Shown: positions 32,205-44,375, counted from the first letter of the stretch. The stretch is DNA of 64,000 bases from Piromyces finnis (GCA_002104945.1 MCFH01000084.1:1-64000); one strand, 5' to 3'. Numbers and translations: made by a program. Notes: a model not told the origin generated them from the letters alone.

Positions 32205-33106
32205 GAACTAATTTTTTGAGCCTTATAATTGTTGTTATAGTAATTATTATTATGTTTTTGGAAGTTATTGCTATTGTTATTGTTATTGTTATTGTTGTTG
32301 TTGTTGTTGTTGTTATTGTATGGTCTGTGGTGGTTGAAATGTGAATTTCTTTTCTTGTTAGATTTGGAACTGGAAGACTGGGTAATCTTATTCTTTGTAG
32401 AAAGAGAACTTTCAATCAAAATACATCTAGTTATAATGGACTCCGTAGTGGTTGGAAATACCTCCATCTTTTCAATTTCTTCCTGATATTTTGGATGTAA
32501 CCCATTGTAAAAGATTAAAGATAATGCTTCTTCATTCCATTTAAATTGTTGTGAAAGAGAGCGGAATTCTTCGATATAATCATTTATTTTACCATATTGT
32601 TGTTTTAAACGCATTATTTTGATTTTAGCTATCTTGTAACTAGCAACATTAGAGAAAGCAATTCTTAATCCATCCAATAATTCTTGCATGGTAGCTGGAT
32701 AAATATTATCCTTGTACTTGGCAAGATACCAATTTCTAGCAGCATCACGAAGACGGGATTGTACAAAATTAATTTTTGTTTCTTCTGGTAAAGTTCGATT
32801 TGGTAGAGTTTTAAAAGTATCTTCACATAATTGACAAAATAGATCGGTCTCACTAGTCTTACCGGAAAACATACCTGGATCTGGGACTTGAGTAATTGGA
32901 GTAGCAAAACGACCTCTCATGATAACATCATGATCTAAATCAAATCTTGTTGAAGTAGATTCATCATCTCTAAAGGCATTAGGTCTTGGAGTAGCTATCC
33001 TATCATAGTTGGTATGTAACAATGGTTGTTCATCTTCATTCCGAGTAGCTTGACTATTATTCATACTGGTTAATACTCTCATGATTTCATTTAAACGATT
33101 ATTCAC
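32195..33106 (-). CDS. gag: Element M gag, N-terminus probably truncated
   Basis: About 303 codons homologous to P gag: VPDPGMFSGKTSETDLFCQL, INFVQSRLRDAARNWYLAKY, LKQQYGKINDYIEEFRSLS, LIFYNGLHPKYQ. The C-terminus is an Asn run, basic, without a zinc knuckle. No ATG starts the frame: the open frame runs on upstream and the first in-frame ATG is eight codons in. P gag has ~40 more N-terminal residues, so the 5' end of M was probably lost. The stop overlaps a frameshift signal. Confidence 0.85.
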   Translation of the reverse strand: MNNRLNEIMRVLTSMNNSQATRNEDEQPLLHTNYDRIATPRPNAFRDDESTSTRFDLDHDVIMRGRFATPITQVPDPGMFSGKTSETDLFCQLCEDTFKTLPNRTLPEETKINFVQSRLRDAARNWYLAKYKDNIYPATMQELLDGLRIAFSNVASYKIAKIKIMRLKQQYGKINDYIEEFRSLSQQFKWNEEALSLIFYNGLHPKYQEEIEKMEVFPTTTESIITRCILIESSLSTKNKITQSSSSKSNKKRNSHFNHHRPYNNNNNNNNNNNNNNNSNNFQKHNNNYYNNNYKAQKISSKN

Positions 33107-33492
33107 ATCATTTTTAATAATAAATTTACTTCTTTTAATTATAATATTAGAATATTATAAAACATTGTAAATGATTATTATTAAACAATAATTTAAATAA
33201 AATAAAATATGTTTTTTTAGGAACTTTTAATAACACTAACCGATAAAAATAAATCAATAAAAAATTATTTTGTATATTATTGTTATTATTGTTATTGTTT
33301 TTATTACTATTAGTATTAAATATTTAATATAATATTATTTTTATTTATATCATATTATCTTTTTTTTTTTTTTGCTTAAAATATAAAATATAAAAAATAT
33401 TTAAAAATAACATTCATTATACTAAAATATTTTTAATATTGCTTTATAATAAATTATTTTTTTTCTTAAAATCAAATATATTAGAAAAAAAT
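33107..33492. other. Junction of truncated M leader and host gene upstream region
   Basis: A/T-rich, with TTATTG repeats near 33280 and a T13 tract near 33361. The left part should be M leader and the right part the promoter of the gene at 33493; the exact junction is not visible. No LM LTR is present. Confidence 0.5.
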
Positions 33493-33990
33493 ATGAAAGT
33501 GGGAATCTCTGCTTTTAATATATTATTAATTTTATCATTATTAAATAAAACAAATGCTAAGAGTGTTCCTAATGATGGAATAAGTAATAATTATAATACT
33601 GAAACTGTTGAAGATATCTTTGAAGAAGTTGTAAAGGAAGAATTCAATCCCACCACCCTTAAAAATGAAGAATTTAAAGTATTTTCCGAAATTTCTAATG
33701 AAGAAATGGAAACAAATTCTATTGATTTAGAAGAAACAACAGATATTGAAATGTTGGATAAAAAATACTGCGACTTTTGTAATTTAAAGGATGGAAGAAT
33801 ATTTATGATTAAAAATAAAAAAGAAATAAGTATTAAAGATTTCATGAGAAAATCCTATAGCTAATCCTTACTTGGAAGAACTTACTGGGATTAAGAATTC
33901 AAATGTTCGTTTAGGATATGGTGCACCTATCATTGTTGATGTTATAAGTTGCCATAACGAAGAAAAATGTACGTACGAATTTAATCTTAG
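33493..33990 (+). pseudogene. Host gene for a secreted protein, 5' part, broken
   Basis: The ATG at 33493 begins a clear signal peptide (MKVGISAFNILLILSLLN, cleavage probably after TNA). An acidic, Glu/Asn-rich segment (VEDIFEEVVKEEF, EETTDIEMLD) and a CDFC motif follow. At about 33846 the frame shifts, and the next frame gives NPYLEELTGIKNSNVRLGYG and then Cys-containing ISCHNEEKCTYEFNLS. There an L6 LTR inserts (33991), followed by an L4 LTR. An earlier in-frame ATG at 33439 would disrupt the signal peptide. The protein family is not recognised; extracellular location is inferred. Confidence 0.6.
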
Positions 33991-34423
33991 TGTAAATAAA
34001 TGTGTTCTTAACAATAAAAGAAATTTATAATAATTTACCAAAAAAAACTTAGTAAATATAAAACACTTTTAACTACTGTTAATTATTAATATTTAAAATT
34101 ATTATTAAAAACACACAATTTCTAACTTAATAGGTTAGTGTTTAACAATAATTTATTAATTAATAAAAACTCATTTTTTTTAAAATTATTTAAAAAAATT
34201 CACTCGTATTTATATAAAAATTTTTAAAATTAATTTAAAAGATTTTTTATAACTTAAATTTCTTAACCAATCAAAGAATTTCGTATTGGTAAAAAATCAA
34301 AATAAAAAATTAAAATAAAATAAATAAATAAAGTAATTTAGAGGTCTCAAACTCAAGATATTCAGACCAAAGTCTTAGTTACTAACCAATAAGACAATTT
34401 CATTATTTCTACGATTCGTTACA
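33991..34423 (-). mobile_element. Solo L6 LTR with CTTAG duplication
   Basis: 433 bp; on the minus strand TGTAACGAATCG ... CATTTATTTACA. It is flanked by CTTAG at 33986-33990 and 34424-34428. TG/CA ends and a 5-bp duplication mark integrase-mediated insertion. Near its 5' end lies a tRNA-like stretch (TTGGTTAGTAACTAAGACTT). Confidence 0.88.
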
Positions 34424-34432
34424 CTTAGTCGA

Positions 34433-34952
34433 TGTAAAATATTGTATTAATAGAATAATGTATTTAATACGTATTTAAAATACTGTATAATGTATTAAAT
34501 TAATATACCGTAAAATTTACAAAAATTTACATCACAATACATTAACATAAATTTATGAAAAATTTAATTTTATGATAAGATAAAGTTTTTGATTATAAAA
34601 TAAAATTTTAAATTAAATAAATTTTAACCAATAAATATTTTAGATAATAAAAATTTTTTTTTATAAACTAAGCCTCAAAATTAGAAATAAATAAATTAAA
34701 TATATGTTTGAAATATAATCAACCATATAGTAAATAAATCAAAACTTTATTTTAGGTTTAGAAAATTCTTTATTAAATAAATTGAATTTAAATAGTTTAA
34801 TACAAATAAATTCTTTTAATAAATGTATAAATGTAAACAATGTAAAATTATAATATTAAAACATGTATATTAGAATTTATTCAATTTATTTAAAAAGTAT
34901 AAATAAAGAAAATTTTTCAACTATTGAAACGATAGTTGGAAAATCGTATAGG
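34433..34952 (-). repeat. L4 LTR, truncated
   Basis: This is the reverse complement of the 3' ~520 bp of the L4 LTR at 20131-20968. It is cut at CCTATACGATTTTCC by the L1 LTR at 34953. It sits 4 bp after the L6 duplication in the broken host gene. Confidence 0.85.
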
Positions 34953-35445
34953 TGTAAAGATATCAAACGCCTCAGCTTGATATCTTTAATGTAACTTGAG
35001 CCACAAGTATTATTGTTTAAGTTACACAAATTATATTCAGAAAAAGAAAATGAGACATAATTTATTTATTAATAATTAAAGTTTGAAACAAAATAAATTA
35101 TTAATTTATTTTTAATGTTTTACAAATAAATTAAATTTCTCAATTTAATTTCTTAGTTTTAGTATTGTTTTTGATAGAAAAAGATGAATAATATATAAAT
35201 AATAAATGATTAATATATAAATAATACATGGGCACATATTCAAATTAAATAGTATTTGATTTGAATTGCCTATTTAATTTTACTAAAATAATTATAGTTT
35301 AAATATTTTATTAATAATTAAGATTTTAGTATAGGTTTTAAATAATAATATATTTTAAATAAATAGTTATAATATAATATAAATGTATTTAGGAAAAATA
35401 TAAATAGAAGATATTTTTCATCATTTTATCGATGTAATTGTTATT
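34953..35445 (+). repeat. Old L1 LTR, cut right after its self-primer sequence
   Basis: 493 bp of a diverged L1 LTR (terminal repeat with AGCTTGATATC). It stops exactly after GATGTAATTGTTATT, where a complete L1 LTR (E2) begins. Confidence 0.88.
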
Positions 35446-36052
35446 TGTAAAGATATCAAACGCCTCTGTTTGATATCTTTAATGTAACTTGAGCCACAAG
35501 TATTATTGTTTAAGTTACACAAATTATATTCAGAAAAAGAAAATGAGACATAATTTATTTATTAATAATTAAAGTTTAAAACAAAATAAATTATTAATTT
35601 ATTTTTAATGTTTAACAAGTAAATTAATATTCTCAATTTAAATCCCTAGTTTTAGTATTGTTTTTTTATAGAAATAGATAAATAATAAATGATTAATATA
35701 TCAATAATACATGGGCACATATTCAAATTAAATAGTACTTAATTTGAATTGCCAATTGTATTTTACTAAAAATAGTTATAGTTTAAATATTTATTAATAA
35801 TTAAGATTTTAGTGTAGATTTTAAATAATAATATATAAGAAATAAATAGTTATAATATAATATAAATGTATTTAGGAAAAATATAAATAGAAGATATTTT
35901 TCATCATTTTATCGATGTAATTGTTATTAATAAAATTTCTATTATAATAAAGGATTTTTTAAAAAACAATTTTATTTCTTATTTTATTTATTTAAGTGTT
36001 ATTATAATAGAATAGATATCCTAATCTATTCGGTTTAGTGTCTGACTTTACA
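35446..36052 (+). repeat. E2 5' LTR (family L1)
   Basis: 607 bp with a perfect terminal inverted repeat, TATAAATAG at 35882-35890 and GTAATTGTTATT at 35917-35928. Its U5 end (TGTCTGACTTTACA) differs from that of E1 and E3. Confidence 0.92.
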
Positions 36053-36480
36053 ATAACAATTACCTAAAAGAAGAGTAACGAATACGTTAGGGTATCAAGA
36101 AGAACTTTTGGAGAACTCTACTTGAAGGAATAGAAGAAATTTAAAAAAAAAAATTCTAGGGCTACCTGAGGAAGATTATCAAGAACTTTGGAACATTCTG
36201 CCGGACTACAAGAAGATTTTAATCTGTCGGAACATTTTTCAAATATTTTACACTGTAAGGGCTAATATTACGGCTGAAACTTGGAACTAACATTAGTTGA
36301 TAACTTGTTCGACACTGTAATTATACAGAGAGAGTCTGTAATAACTTATTAACTTATTGTTAGAAGACGAAAATTTTAGTTAAAAAAAAAAAAAATATAT
36401 ATTACTTACTTGGAATAATAGTAAGAAACACGCGTTTTTATTTTTTTTAAATTTTTAATTCTCTGTGTTTTGAATTAGAG
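36053..36480 (+). other. E2 PBS and ATG-free leader
   Basis: It starts with ATAACAATTACC, complementary to the LTR self-primer. A stem-loop at 36296-36352 contains TTCGACACTGTAATTATACAG and GAGTCTG, the counterpart of the N2 repeats. There is no ATG before the gag frame, and no minisatellite of the E1/E3 type. Confidence 0.7.
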
Positions 36481-39400
36481 TTGGAGGAATTAATTAATAC
36501 TTTTGATAATTTAAATTTAGAAGGAATGGAAGCAAGAGGTGGTGGTTCTTCAGTAAATTCAGGGAACATTATTAATGCTCCCCCGTTGTTTACTGGTAGA
36601 CATAGAGATTTAGATGGGTTTTTAACTAGAGTAGAATTGGTATTTCGAACTCGACCGGCACTGTACAATACAGATCGCGTCCGGGTTGATTTCGTTATTT
36701 CCTACTTCTCTGGTAGACCCCTGGAGTGGGCATCATCACTTATGAGGAATAATAGTAATGTATTGAACCGTTATGATGAATTTATAGATCGACTCAGGGC
36801 TAATTTCGGTAGTGATCGATATGACACCGTTGTTGCAAACGGTAAACTCTATAACATTAGACAAAGAAAACTTGGTCAAGTAGTTGATTATATCACCGAG
36901 TTTCAACGAGTTAGCCAAAATTCTAGCTTCAACGAAAGTGCTAAGATCTATATGTTTCTGAAAGGTTTAAATCCATTACTCAGAGAAAAATTGGCGTTCG
37001 TTGAAACAAACCCATCATCTTTGGAACAGTTAATATCTTCAACCATATTAGTTGAAGATATGATGAAAAGGAATTCTTTGAGTGAATTTTATTTTAATAA
37101 TAGAAGGGCTAATGATCCTATGGATGTTGACGTTTTTAGAATTAGTGCTGAAAAGAAGCGTAAACGTTTCGTAAACATTCAAGGAACTAGTAATAATTAT
37201 GATAAAAGCCCGAGAACATTTGAGGAAGAAAGGAAAAAGGGGGTTTGCTTTTTGTGTAAAAATCCAGGGCATTTTAAATTTAATTGTCCAAACAGAGTAA
37301 AACCCAAGAAAGTTTTTAGAATTATTAAGGAAAAAACCCCTAAAATTGTTGAATCAAAAATTTACAAAGTAGGAGTAATGAATAAAAAAGATGATTTGAA
37401 CTTCATTGACTTTTATTTAAGTACTAATGAGGTTCCTGAAGCAAAAATCAAGGTGTTGATTGATTCTGGTTCTGAGTTAAATTTTATTAACCCGGATATT
37501 GCTAAGAATCTCGGTATTAAATTTGAGAATGTTGACCCATTCCGTGTTTCCGGGGTCAATGATGGAATTTCAAGAGTCTGGGAAAAGTCGGAGAAATGTA
37601 TGTTAAGATGCAGGAACCACAACGAAGTTATTCAGTTGTATGGTTTAAAGGTTCCTGGAGTGAATGTTATTCTTGGATTACCTTGGATCAAAAAGCACAA
37701 TCCTGAAGCTTTTTATGATCCTAAGAAAATTGCTTTTAGTTCAGGTTATTGTGCTAGACACTGTAATCATGGAAAAAGAAAAAGGAAGCAAAGAAAGAAG
37801 TCTCAAAAAGGCCAACTGGATCATGACGTCCTTGACCGAAGTCTAACAAAAAAAGTTAAAACTGACTCTACAACTCCTTTAAAAAATCCTAAAGAAAAGG
37901 AGTATGTTAAAGGCCGCCTGGTAAGAACTATTAACGAAGAAGATGATAGTGAAGTTGAATTTATTAATAAAAAAGTTAAATGTATTGTAACAAAAATTAA
38001 TGAAATATGTAATAATGATAATGAATCATGTAATAATAATAATAATAATAATAATGAAAAAGATATTAATAAAGATAAATTGGTCGCCGTACCAACCCAA
38101 TATTTAGAATTTAGTGAAGTGTTTAATGAAAAAAATTGTGAAGTGTTACCTCCTCATAGACCTTATGATTGTGAAATCAAACTTAAAGATGATTCGACTT
38201 TATTTTATGGACCTTTGTATCCATTAACTGAAGTTGAAAGAGAGGAACTTAAAAAATATATTGATGATAATTTAAATAAAGGTTTTATTAGGAAATCATC
38301 GTCTCCTGCTGGTGCCCCAATTTTATTTGTTAAAAAGAAGGATGGCTCCCTAAGACTTTGTATCGATTATAGAAAGTTGAATGATATTACCATTCGTAAT
38401 TCATATCCTTTACCTTTAATTAGTGACCTTTTGGATAGGGTGAAAAATGCTAAGATTTTTACTAAATTAGACCTTAAATCCGCCTATAATCTTGTTCGTA
38501 TTAAAGAAGGTGATGAATACAAAACGGCTTTTCGTACTAGATATGGACATTTTGAATATTTGGTTATGCCTTTTGGATTAAAGAATGCACCTGCAACTTT
38601 TCAACACTTCATTAACGATGTTCTTAGTGACTATTTGGATAATTTTGTTATCTCATATATTGATGATATTCTTATTTATTCTAATAATATCGAAGAACAT
38701 CATGAGCATGTTAAAAAGGTACTTAAGAAACTACTTGAAAATAATCTTTATGTTAAATTAGAAAAATGTGAGTTTGATGTTGAGAAAACCACTTTTCTTG
38801 GTTATGTCATTTCAAAGGATGGATTGCAAATGGATGAGAATAAAATTAAAGCAATTCTCGATTGGCCGGTTCCCAAGAATGTTAAAGAGGTTCAGTCTTT
38901 TATTGGTTTATGCAACTATTACAGAATTTTTATTAAAGATTTTGCTAAAATTGCAAACCCTCTTCACAAACTCACTAGAAAGAATGTTGCTTTTAACTGG
39001 GTGAAAGAAGATCAGGACGCTTTTATTTTATTAAAATCTCTGTTCACGTCAGCTCCTATTCTGAAACATGCGGATAGTAATAAACAATTTATTGTAGAAA
39101 CTGATGCTAGTAATTATGCTGTCGGTGCTATTCTCTCTCAAGAATTTGATGGCAAATTACATCCTATTGCATTTCTTTCTAAAAGTTTGACGAGTTGTCA
39201 AAGAAACTATCCTATATATGACAAGGAACTTTTAGCTATTGTAGTTGCTCTTGAAGAATGGCGTCATTATTTAGAAGGTGCACGCCATCCGTTCATAATT
39301 TATACTGATCACAAGAATTTAACATTTCCTAGAAAACCTGAAATGTTATCTCAGAGACAAATTAGATGGAATTTGTTCTTATCCAGATTTGATTTTAAAC

Positions 39401-41082
39401 TCATTTATAGAGCTGGAAAGAAATCCGGTAAGCCTGATATCCTGTCTCGTAGAAGTGACCATGTAGAGAATAATATTAATTCTGATGTTTCTTGTCTTAC
39501 TATTTCGTTTCATCATAGCGATAACAAACCGTTAATCGATTCTATTTTATTAGAACTTAAAAATGACGATTTGTATAATTCTATTGTCCAATTTAAAATG
39601 AATGGTTCTGCATGTAATGCACCTATTAAAAATATTGATAAAGTTATTATTGATAACGAAGGATTTTTGTTATATAATAATCTTATTTATGTTCCTAAAT
39701 CTCTTAGGACAAGAGTTTTGGAACTTCATCATGATTCTGCTGCTGCTGGTCATTTCGGTATTAAGAAAACCACTGAACTGATTTCCAGAAACTTTTGGTG
39801 GCCAAGGTTTCATTCAGACGTTAAATCTTTTATCAAATCTTGCGTGACTTGTTGCAAATCCAAAGTCCCCAGACATAAGCCTTATGGATTGTTATCCCCT
39901 TTGGACACTCCCAGTAGGCCCTAGTCTGATATTTCTATTGATTTTATTGTTGATCTTCCTAAGTCCAGAGATATGACAACTCTCATGGTTGTTGTCGATA
40001 GATTTACTAAATTTGCTCACGCCATTCCTTTACGTTGTCTTCCTACTGCTTCGATTGCTGCTGATGCTTTTATTGCTAATGTCTTCCGTTTGCATGGTCT
40101 TCCTGATTCCATCATTTCTGATAGAGGCTCGCAATTTACTTCTGACTTTTGGTCAAGACTTTGTGACCTTCTTAATATCAATCATTCATTGTCAACTGCT
40201 AACCATCCGCAGACAGATGGTCAAACGGAGAGGGTGAACGGCATATTAGAACAATATTTCCGTTGTTTTATAAATAAAAAACAGAATAACTGGGTTGATC
40301 TTATCCCATTTGCTGAATTTGCATATAATAATACTTTACAACAATCTATAAATCAATCCCCATTCTTTGCTAATTATGGTTTTCATCCAAAGTTCAGCTT
40401 AGAAATTCCAGCTAATGATAGACCTAGTAGAGCTGAACAAAGAGTAATTGATATGAATGAAAACTTTAAATTATTAAAAGAAAACTTAGAAAAAGCAAAA
40501 GAAACATATAAGAAATATGCCGATATGAAGAGAATGATTCCCCCGGAGTTCGAAGTGGGAAAGAAGGTATGGTTATTGAAAGATTCTCCTGGAACTAACT
40601 TAAAGAAAAAATTAGCACCTCAAATGCTTGGTCCATTTGAGATAATTGAAAAAGTTAGTTCTCTCGCTTTCAAATTGAAACTTCCAAAGACAATGAGATG
40701 TCATCCAGTCTTTCATGTCTCATTGTTAGAACCATACTTTGAAAACGAGTTTAACGACAGGTCTAATCGTAGGAAGAGGAACATTCACCTTAACACAGAT
40801 TTAATTGAAAAAATTCCAGAGAAAATTGAAAAGATGAAATCTGTTAATGGTGAAACATTTTATAAGTTATCATGGAAAGGATTTGACAAATCCACTTGGA
40901 TTTCTGAAGATCAGATTCCAGATAAACAATTAATACAAGAGTTTGAAAGAAACTCTAAAAAGTCAAAATATAAGTCGAACGACTCCTCCATGAAAATTAG
41001 AAAGAATAAAGTTGGTAATCTAATCAAGCACAGATACCAACCATTTGTAATTGAAATTCCTTCGAGAAAAGATTACTTATAA
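36481..41082 (+). pseudogene. gag-pol: E2 gag-pol, one nonsense codon
   Basis: It has the same domain order as E1: Gag core, CCHC (CFLCKNPGHFKFNC), protease [22 protein letters not shown], RNase H ETDASNYAVG, integrase and chromodomain-like end. A TAG at 39922-39924 replaces the Trp codon of PSRPWSDIS in E1 (TGG to TAG); the frame is otherwise open to 41082. It starts at TTG like E1, with the first ATG at 36526. Gag up to about residue 520 differs at many positions from E1 and E3, whereas pol after DKLVAVPTQY is almost identical. Confidence 0.92.
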
Positions 41083-41532
41083 ATTAATCTCGCAGGAGCT
41101 CGACTTAGAGAGAGAGATTGTAAAGATATCAAACGCCTCTGTTTGATATCTTTAATGTAACTTAAGCCATAAGTATTATTGTTTAAGTTACACAAATTAT
41201 ATTCAGAAAAAGAAAATGAGACATAATTTATTTATTAATAATTAAAGTTTAAAACAAAATAAATTATTAATTTATTTTTAATGTTTAACAAGTAAATTAA
41301 TATTCTCAATTTAAATCCCTAGTTTTAGTATTGTTTTTTTTATAGAAATAGATAAATAATAAATGATTAATATATCAATAATACATGGGCACATATTCAA
41401 ATTAAATGGTACTTAATTTGAATTGCCAATTGTATTTTACTAAAAATAATTATAGTTTAAATATTTATTAATAATTAAGATTTTAGTGTAGATTTTAAAT
41501 AATAATATATAAGAAATAAATAGTTATAATAT
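41083..41532 (+). repeat. E2 PPT and truncated 3' LTR
   Basis: The purine tract (to 41118) and the first 414 bp of an L1 LTR (41119-41532), cut at ATAGTTATAATAT by the N2 5' LTR. The remaining LTR piece is not found beyond N2. Confidence 0.9.
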
Positions 41533-42266
41533 TGTAAAGATATAAGATATATCTTTAGATTATTTAATAATTAATTATTAATTATTAAATAATAAATTAA
41601 TATTTAGTAAAACTTATAAAACTTTTGAATAAATTTATGGGATAATTTAATAATAAATTGTTTTATAATAATTCCGTTAAAATTAAATTAAGATAAATAT
41701 TTAAAATAATTAAAATATTTTTTTAAATACTTTTTATTTAATTTTAGAATAGATTATACTTTTTTATTTAAATTTAGAATAGCTTAATAATTTTAACTTA
41801 GTTTTAAAAATAGATTTGTTTATATTTCAATAGAAAATATATTAAGAATAATATTGATAATATTAAATTAATTTATAGAAAATACATGAGTTTTATTCAA
41901 TTTTGAGTTTACTCAAATTGAATTAAAAGTATAATGAATTAGTTTAGTTTAGTTCTGTTATTTTATTATTTAATTAAATTAGTTTTGTTTATTTTATATT
42001 AAATATATGTTTATTTAAATAGAATAATATATTAGAATATAATTATGAAAAAATATAAATACATGTAATTTTTGTTTATTAAATCGATGTAATTGTTATT
42101 TTCAATTTTTTAATTATTAACTATTATATAGTTAATAATCTTTTTAAGAGTTTTAAATAAAATGATTTTTAAAATAAAAATTTAATGTTTTATTTTTTTA
42201 TTTTTGTGTTAATAAAAATTGTTTTGTTTTAAGTATGAAATCTGTTTTAAATTTTATACTTTTACA
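41533..42266 (+). repeat. N2 5' LTR (family L2)
   Basis: 734 bp, TGTAAAGATATAAG ... ATACTTTTACA, with a short hairpin at its start (AAAGATAT/ATATCTTT). TATAAAT is at 42054-42060 and GTAATTGTTATT at 42089-42100, complementary to the PBS at 42266-42277. Confidence 0.9.
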
Positions 42267-42827
42267 ATAACAATTACCTTTTCTTATTAAAAAACACGTT
42301 TTATATTTAATAATGAAACAATTTTTATTTTCTGAAGTTACAACATTGGGAATTGCTACCGTAGAAAATTTGGAACTTTTCGGAAATTTTTTCTCTTCGG
42401 AAATTTTTTTGTATACTTGAGAAGCCTACCTTGTGGAACTATTTATGGTGTAACTTCTGTCAGTGTAACATCAATTTTGTGTTACCCTACTTTGTGAAAT
42501 TCTAAATAAATTTTGTGAATACTACCTTGTGAAACCTTCTTTGTGAAACCCTACTTTGTGGAACTATAATTGTGGAATTTTTACTTGTGGAACACTACCT
42601 TGTGAAATCCTCCCTTCGTGGAATTCTTTTGAACGAATCTCGTGGAACTTTGCTTGTGGAACATCTTTACTTTGTGAAACTTTCTTTTATATATTAGAAT
42701 TGGAATGAGTGTAACTCTACTTTGTGAAACAATGAAATCTTTATATATAAAATCTATCTGTAATACTAATAGAAATATATTTATGAAATACTCTTGTTTT
42801 TAAATTGATGAAACTCTTTTAAAATTA
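42267..42827 (+). other. N2 PBS and leader with TTGTGAAA repeats
   Basis: After ATAACAATTACC the leader carries many irregular short repeats of the type CTTTGTGAAAC/CTTGTGGAAC between about 42430 and 42730. No ORF. Confidence 0.65.
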
Positions 42828-44375
42828 AATTTAATTATAATATACTATAAAAAGAACTCGCTCGACACCGTTTGATAGGATAGAGTCTGAGCGACATCTT
42901 TTATACATAGTATATTATAAATTAAATTGGATATATACAATTAAAAGAGTAAATTAAATCAAAAAATTAATTGCAAAGTAAGAAAATTAAAACTTATTTA
43001 AAAAGAAAGAAAATTAAGAAAAAGTTAATAAAATTTTAAAATTATTTAAATATATTGAGAAATAAGTGAATTAGTATGTTGATTTCACTTATTTGAATGA
43101 ATTATTAATTGTTATTTTGAAATGAACTTATTATATACTTAAAAGACCTCGCTCGACACCGTTTGATAGGATAGAGTCTGAGCGACATCTTTTAAACATG
43201 GTATATAATAATTATAGAATTATTTAAAATATATTGTATGAAAATTAAAATTTTGATATTTATTAATTAAAATGAAATTGAGAAATAAGTGAATTAAAAT
43301 GTAAATATCACTTATTGGAAAAAGTTATTTTATTGAAATATATTTATTATATATTATAAAAGACCTCGCTCGACACCTTTTGATAGGATAGAGTCTGAGC
43401 GACATCTTTTAGACGTAGTATATAATAATTTTAGATTTATTTAAAATACATTGAGAAATATGAAAATTAAAATTTTGATATTTATTAATTAAAAGTAGTT
43501 GAGGAATAAGTTATCTTATTGAAATAAATTTATTATATACTATAAAAGACCTCGCTCGACACCTTTTGATAGGATAGAGTCTGAGCGACATCTTTAGATA
43601 TTGTATATAATAAATTAAATTGAATATATAATTAAAACAAATTAAAATTTGATTATATAATAAATAAATTTGAAATGAATTTATTATATACTATAAAAGA
43701 CCTCGCTCGACACCTTTTGATAGGATAGAGTCTGAGCGACATCTTAGATATAGTATATAATAAATTAAAATTAAGAAATGAATTAAAATTTTACAATAAA
43801 AGTAAAAGTAATAAATGTGTAAAGTTAGTTAAATAAATAAATTATTCTTTATTATAATAAGATTTCGATGACACCTTTTTAGAGGACAGAGTCAGATCGA
43901 AATCTTTTTGGGAAATAGTATATAATAAATTAAATTGAAAATACTATAAATTAATTTAACTTGAAAATTTGAAATATATAATTTAATTTAATGAAGTTAG
44001 AAAATGATTTGATATTTAAAATCACTTTTAAAATAATTTAACTTCATACTAAATAAAGAACTCGACGACACCTTTTCTTTAAAGGATAGAGTCAGGTCGA
44101 CTTCTTTAATATGAAGATACAATATAAATTCGATTAACTAACTAAATAAATAAAATATATTCAAGGATTATATATTATTAATTAAATTAGATAAATACAA
44201 TTAAGAAGTTTATTAAATAATATATTAAAATATTATGAAGTAATACTAAAACGAGCTTAAAAAAAATAATTTAATTTCATTGTAATAACATGTTTTATAC
44301 TTTATAAAGAATTCGCTGACACCAGTTGATAGGATGGAGTCAGGTCGACTTCTTTTATATAAAGGTGTATTTTAT
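42828..44375 (+). repeat. Array of eight leader hairpins in N2
   Basis: Repeats centred near 42875, 43165, 43385, 43570, 43720, 43885, 44078 and 44328. Units 1-5 read TCGCTCGACACC ... GGATAGAGTCTGAGCGACA; units 6-8 are diverged but keep GACACC and GAGTC. The stems pair (TCGCTC/GAGCGA, extended by AAAGA/TCTTT and, outside, TATACTAT/ATAGTATA). Unit 6 replaces both arms together (AAGATTTCGAT/ATCGAAATCTT), which is compensatory change. Spacing is about 150-290 bp. Tf-A leaders carry one such element. Confidence 0.88.

Larger units (their letters stand above)
27048..33150 (-). mobile_element. Element M: Ty3-type element lacking its 5' LTR
   Basis: Read on the minus strand: gag, protease, RT-RNase H, integrase with a degenerate chromodomain, purine tract CTAGGGAGGGCGT (about 28010-27998), 3' LTR. 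No 5' LTR is found to the right; the gag N-terminus is also short compared with P, so the right end is truncated near 33150. Pol carries two nonsense codons and one frameshift. It is related to P in gag and protease and shares its frameshift layout. Confidence 0.85.
35446..41532 (+). mobile_element. E2: Tf-A element, 3' LTR cut by N2
   Basis: 5' LTR 35446-36052, PBS 36053-36064, leader, gag-pol with one nonsense codon, PPT, and a 3' LTR from 41119 that ends at 41532 where N2 begins. Its pol is nearly identical to E1/E3 but its gag is distinctly diverged. Confidence 0.92.

Noticed and set aside
42828-44375. Regularly spaced repeats as a CRISPR array
   Set aside because: Units are imperfect hairpins spaced 150-290 bp in a eukaryotic LTR element, with related spacers and no cas genes.
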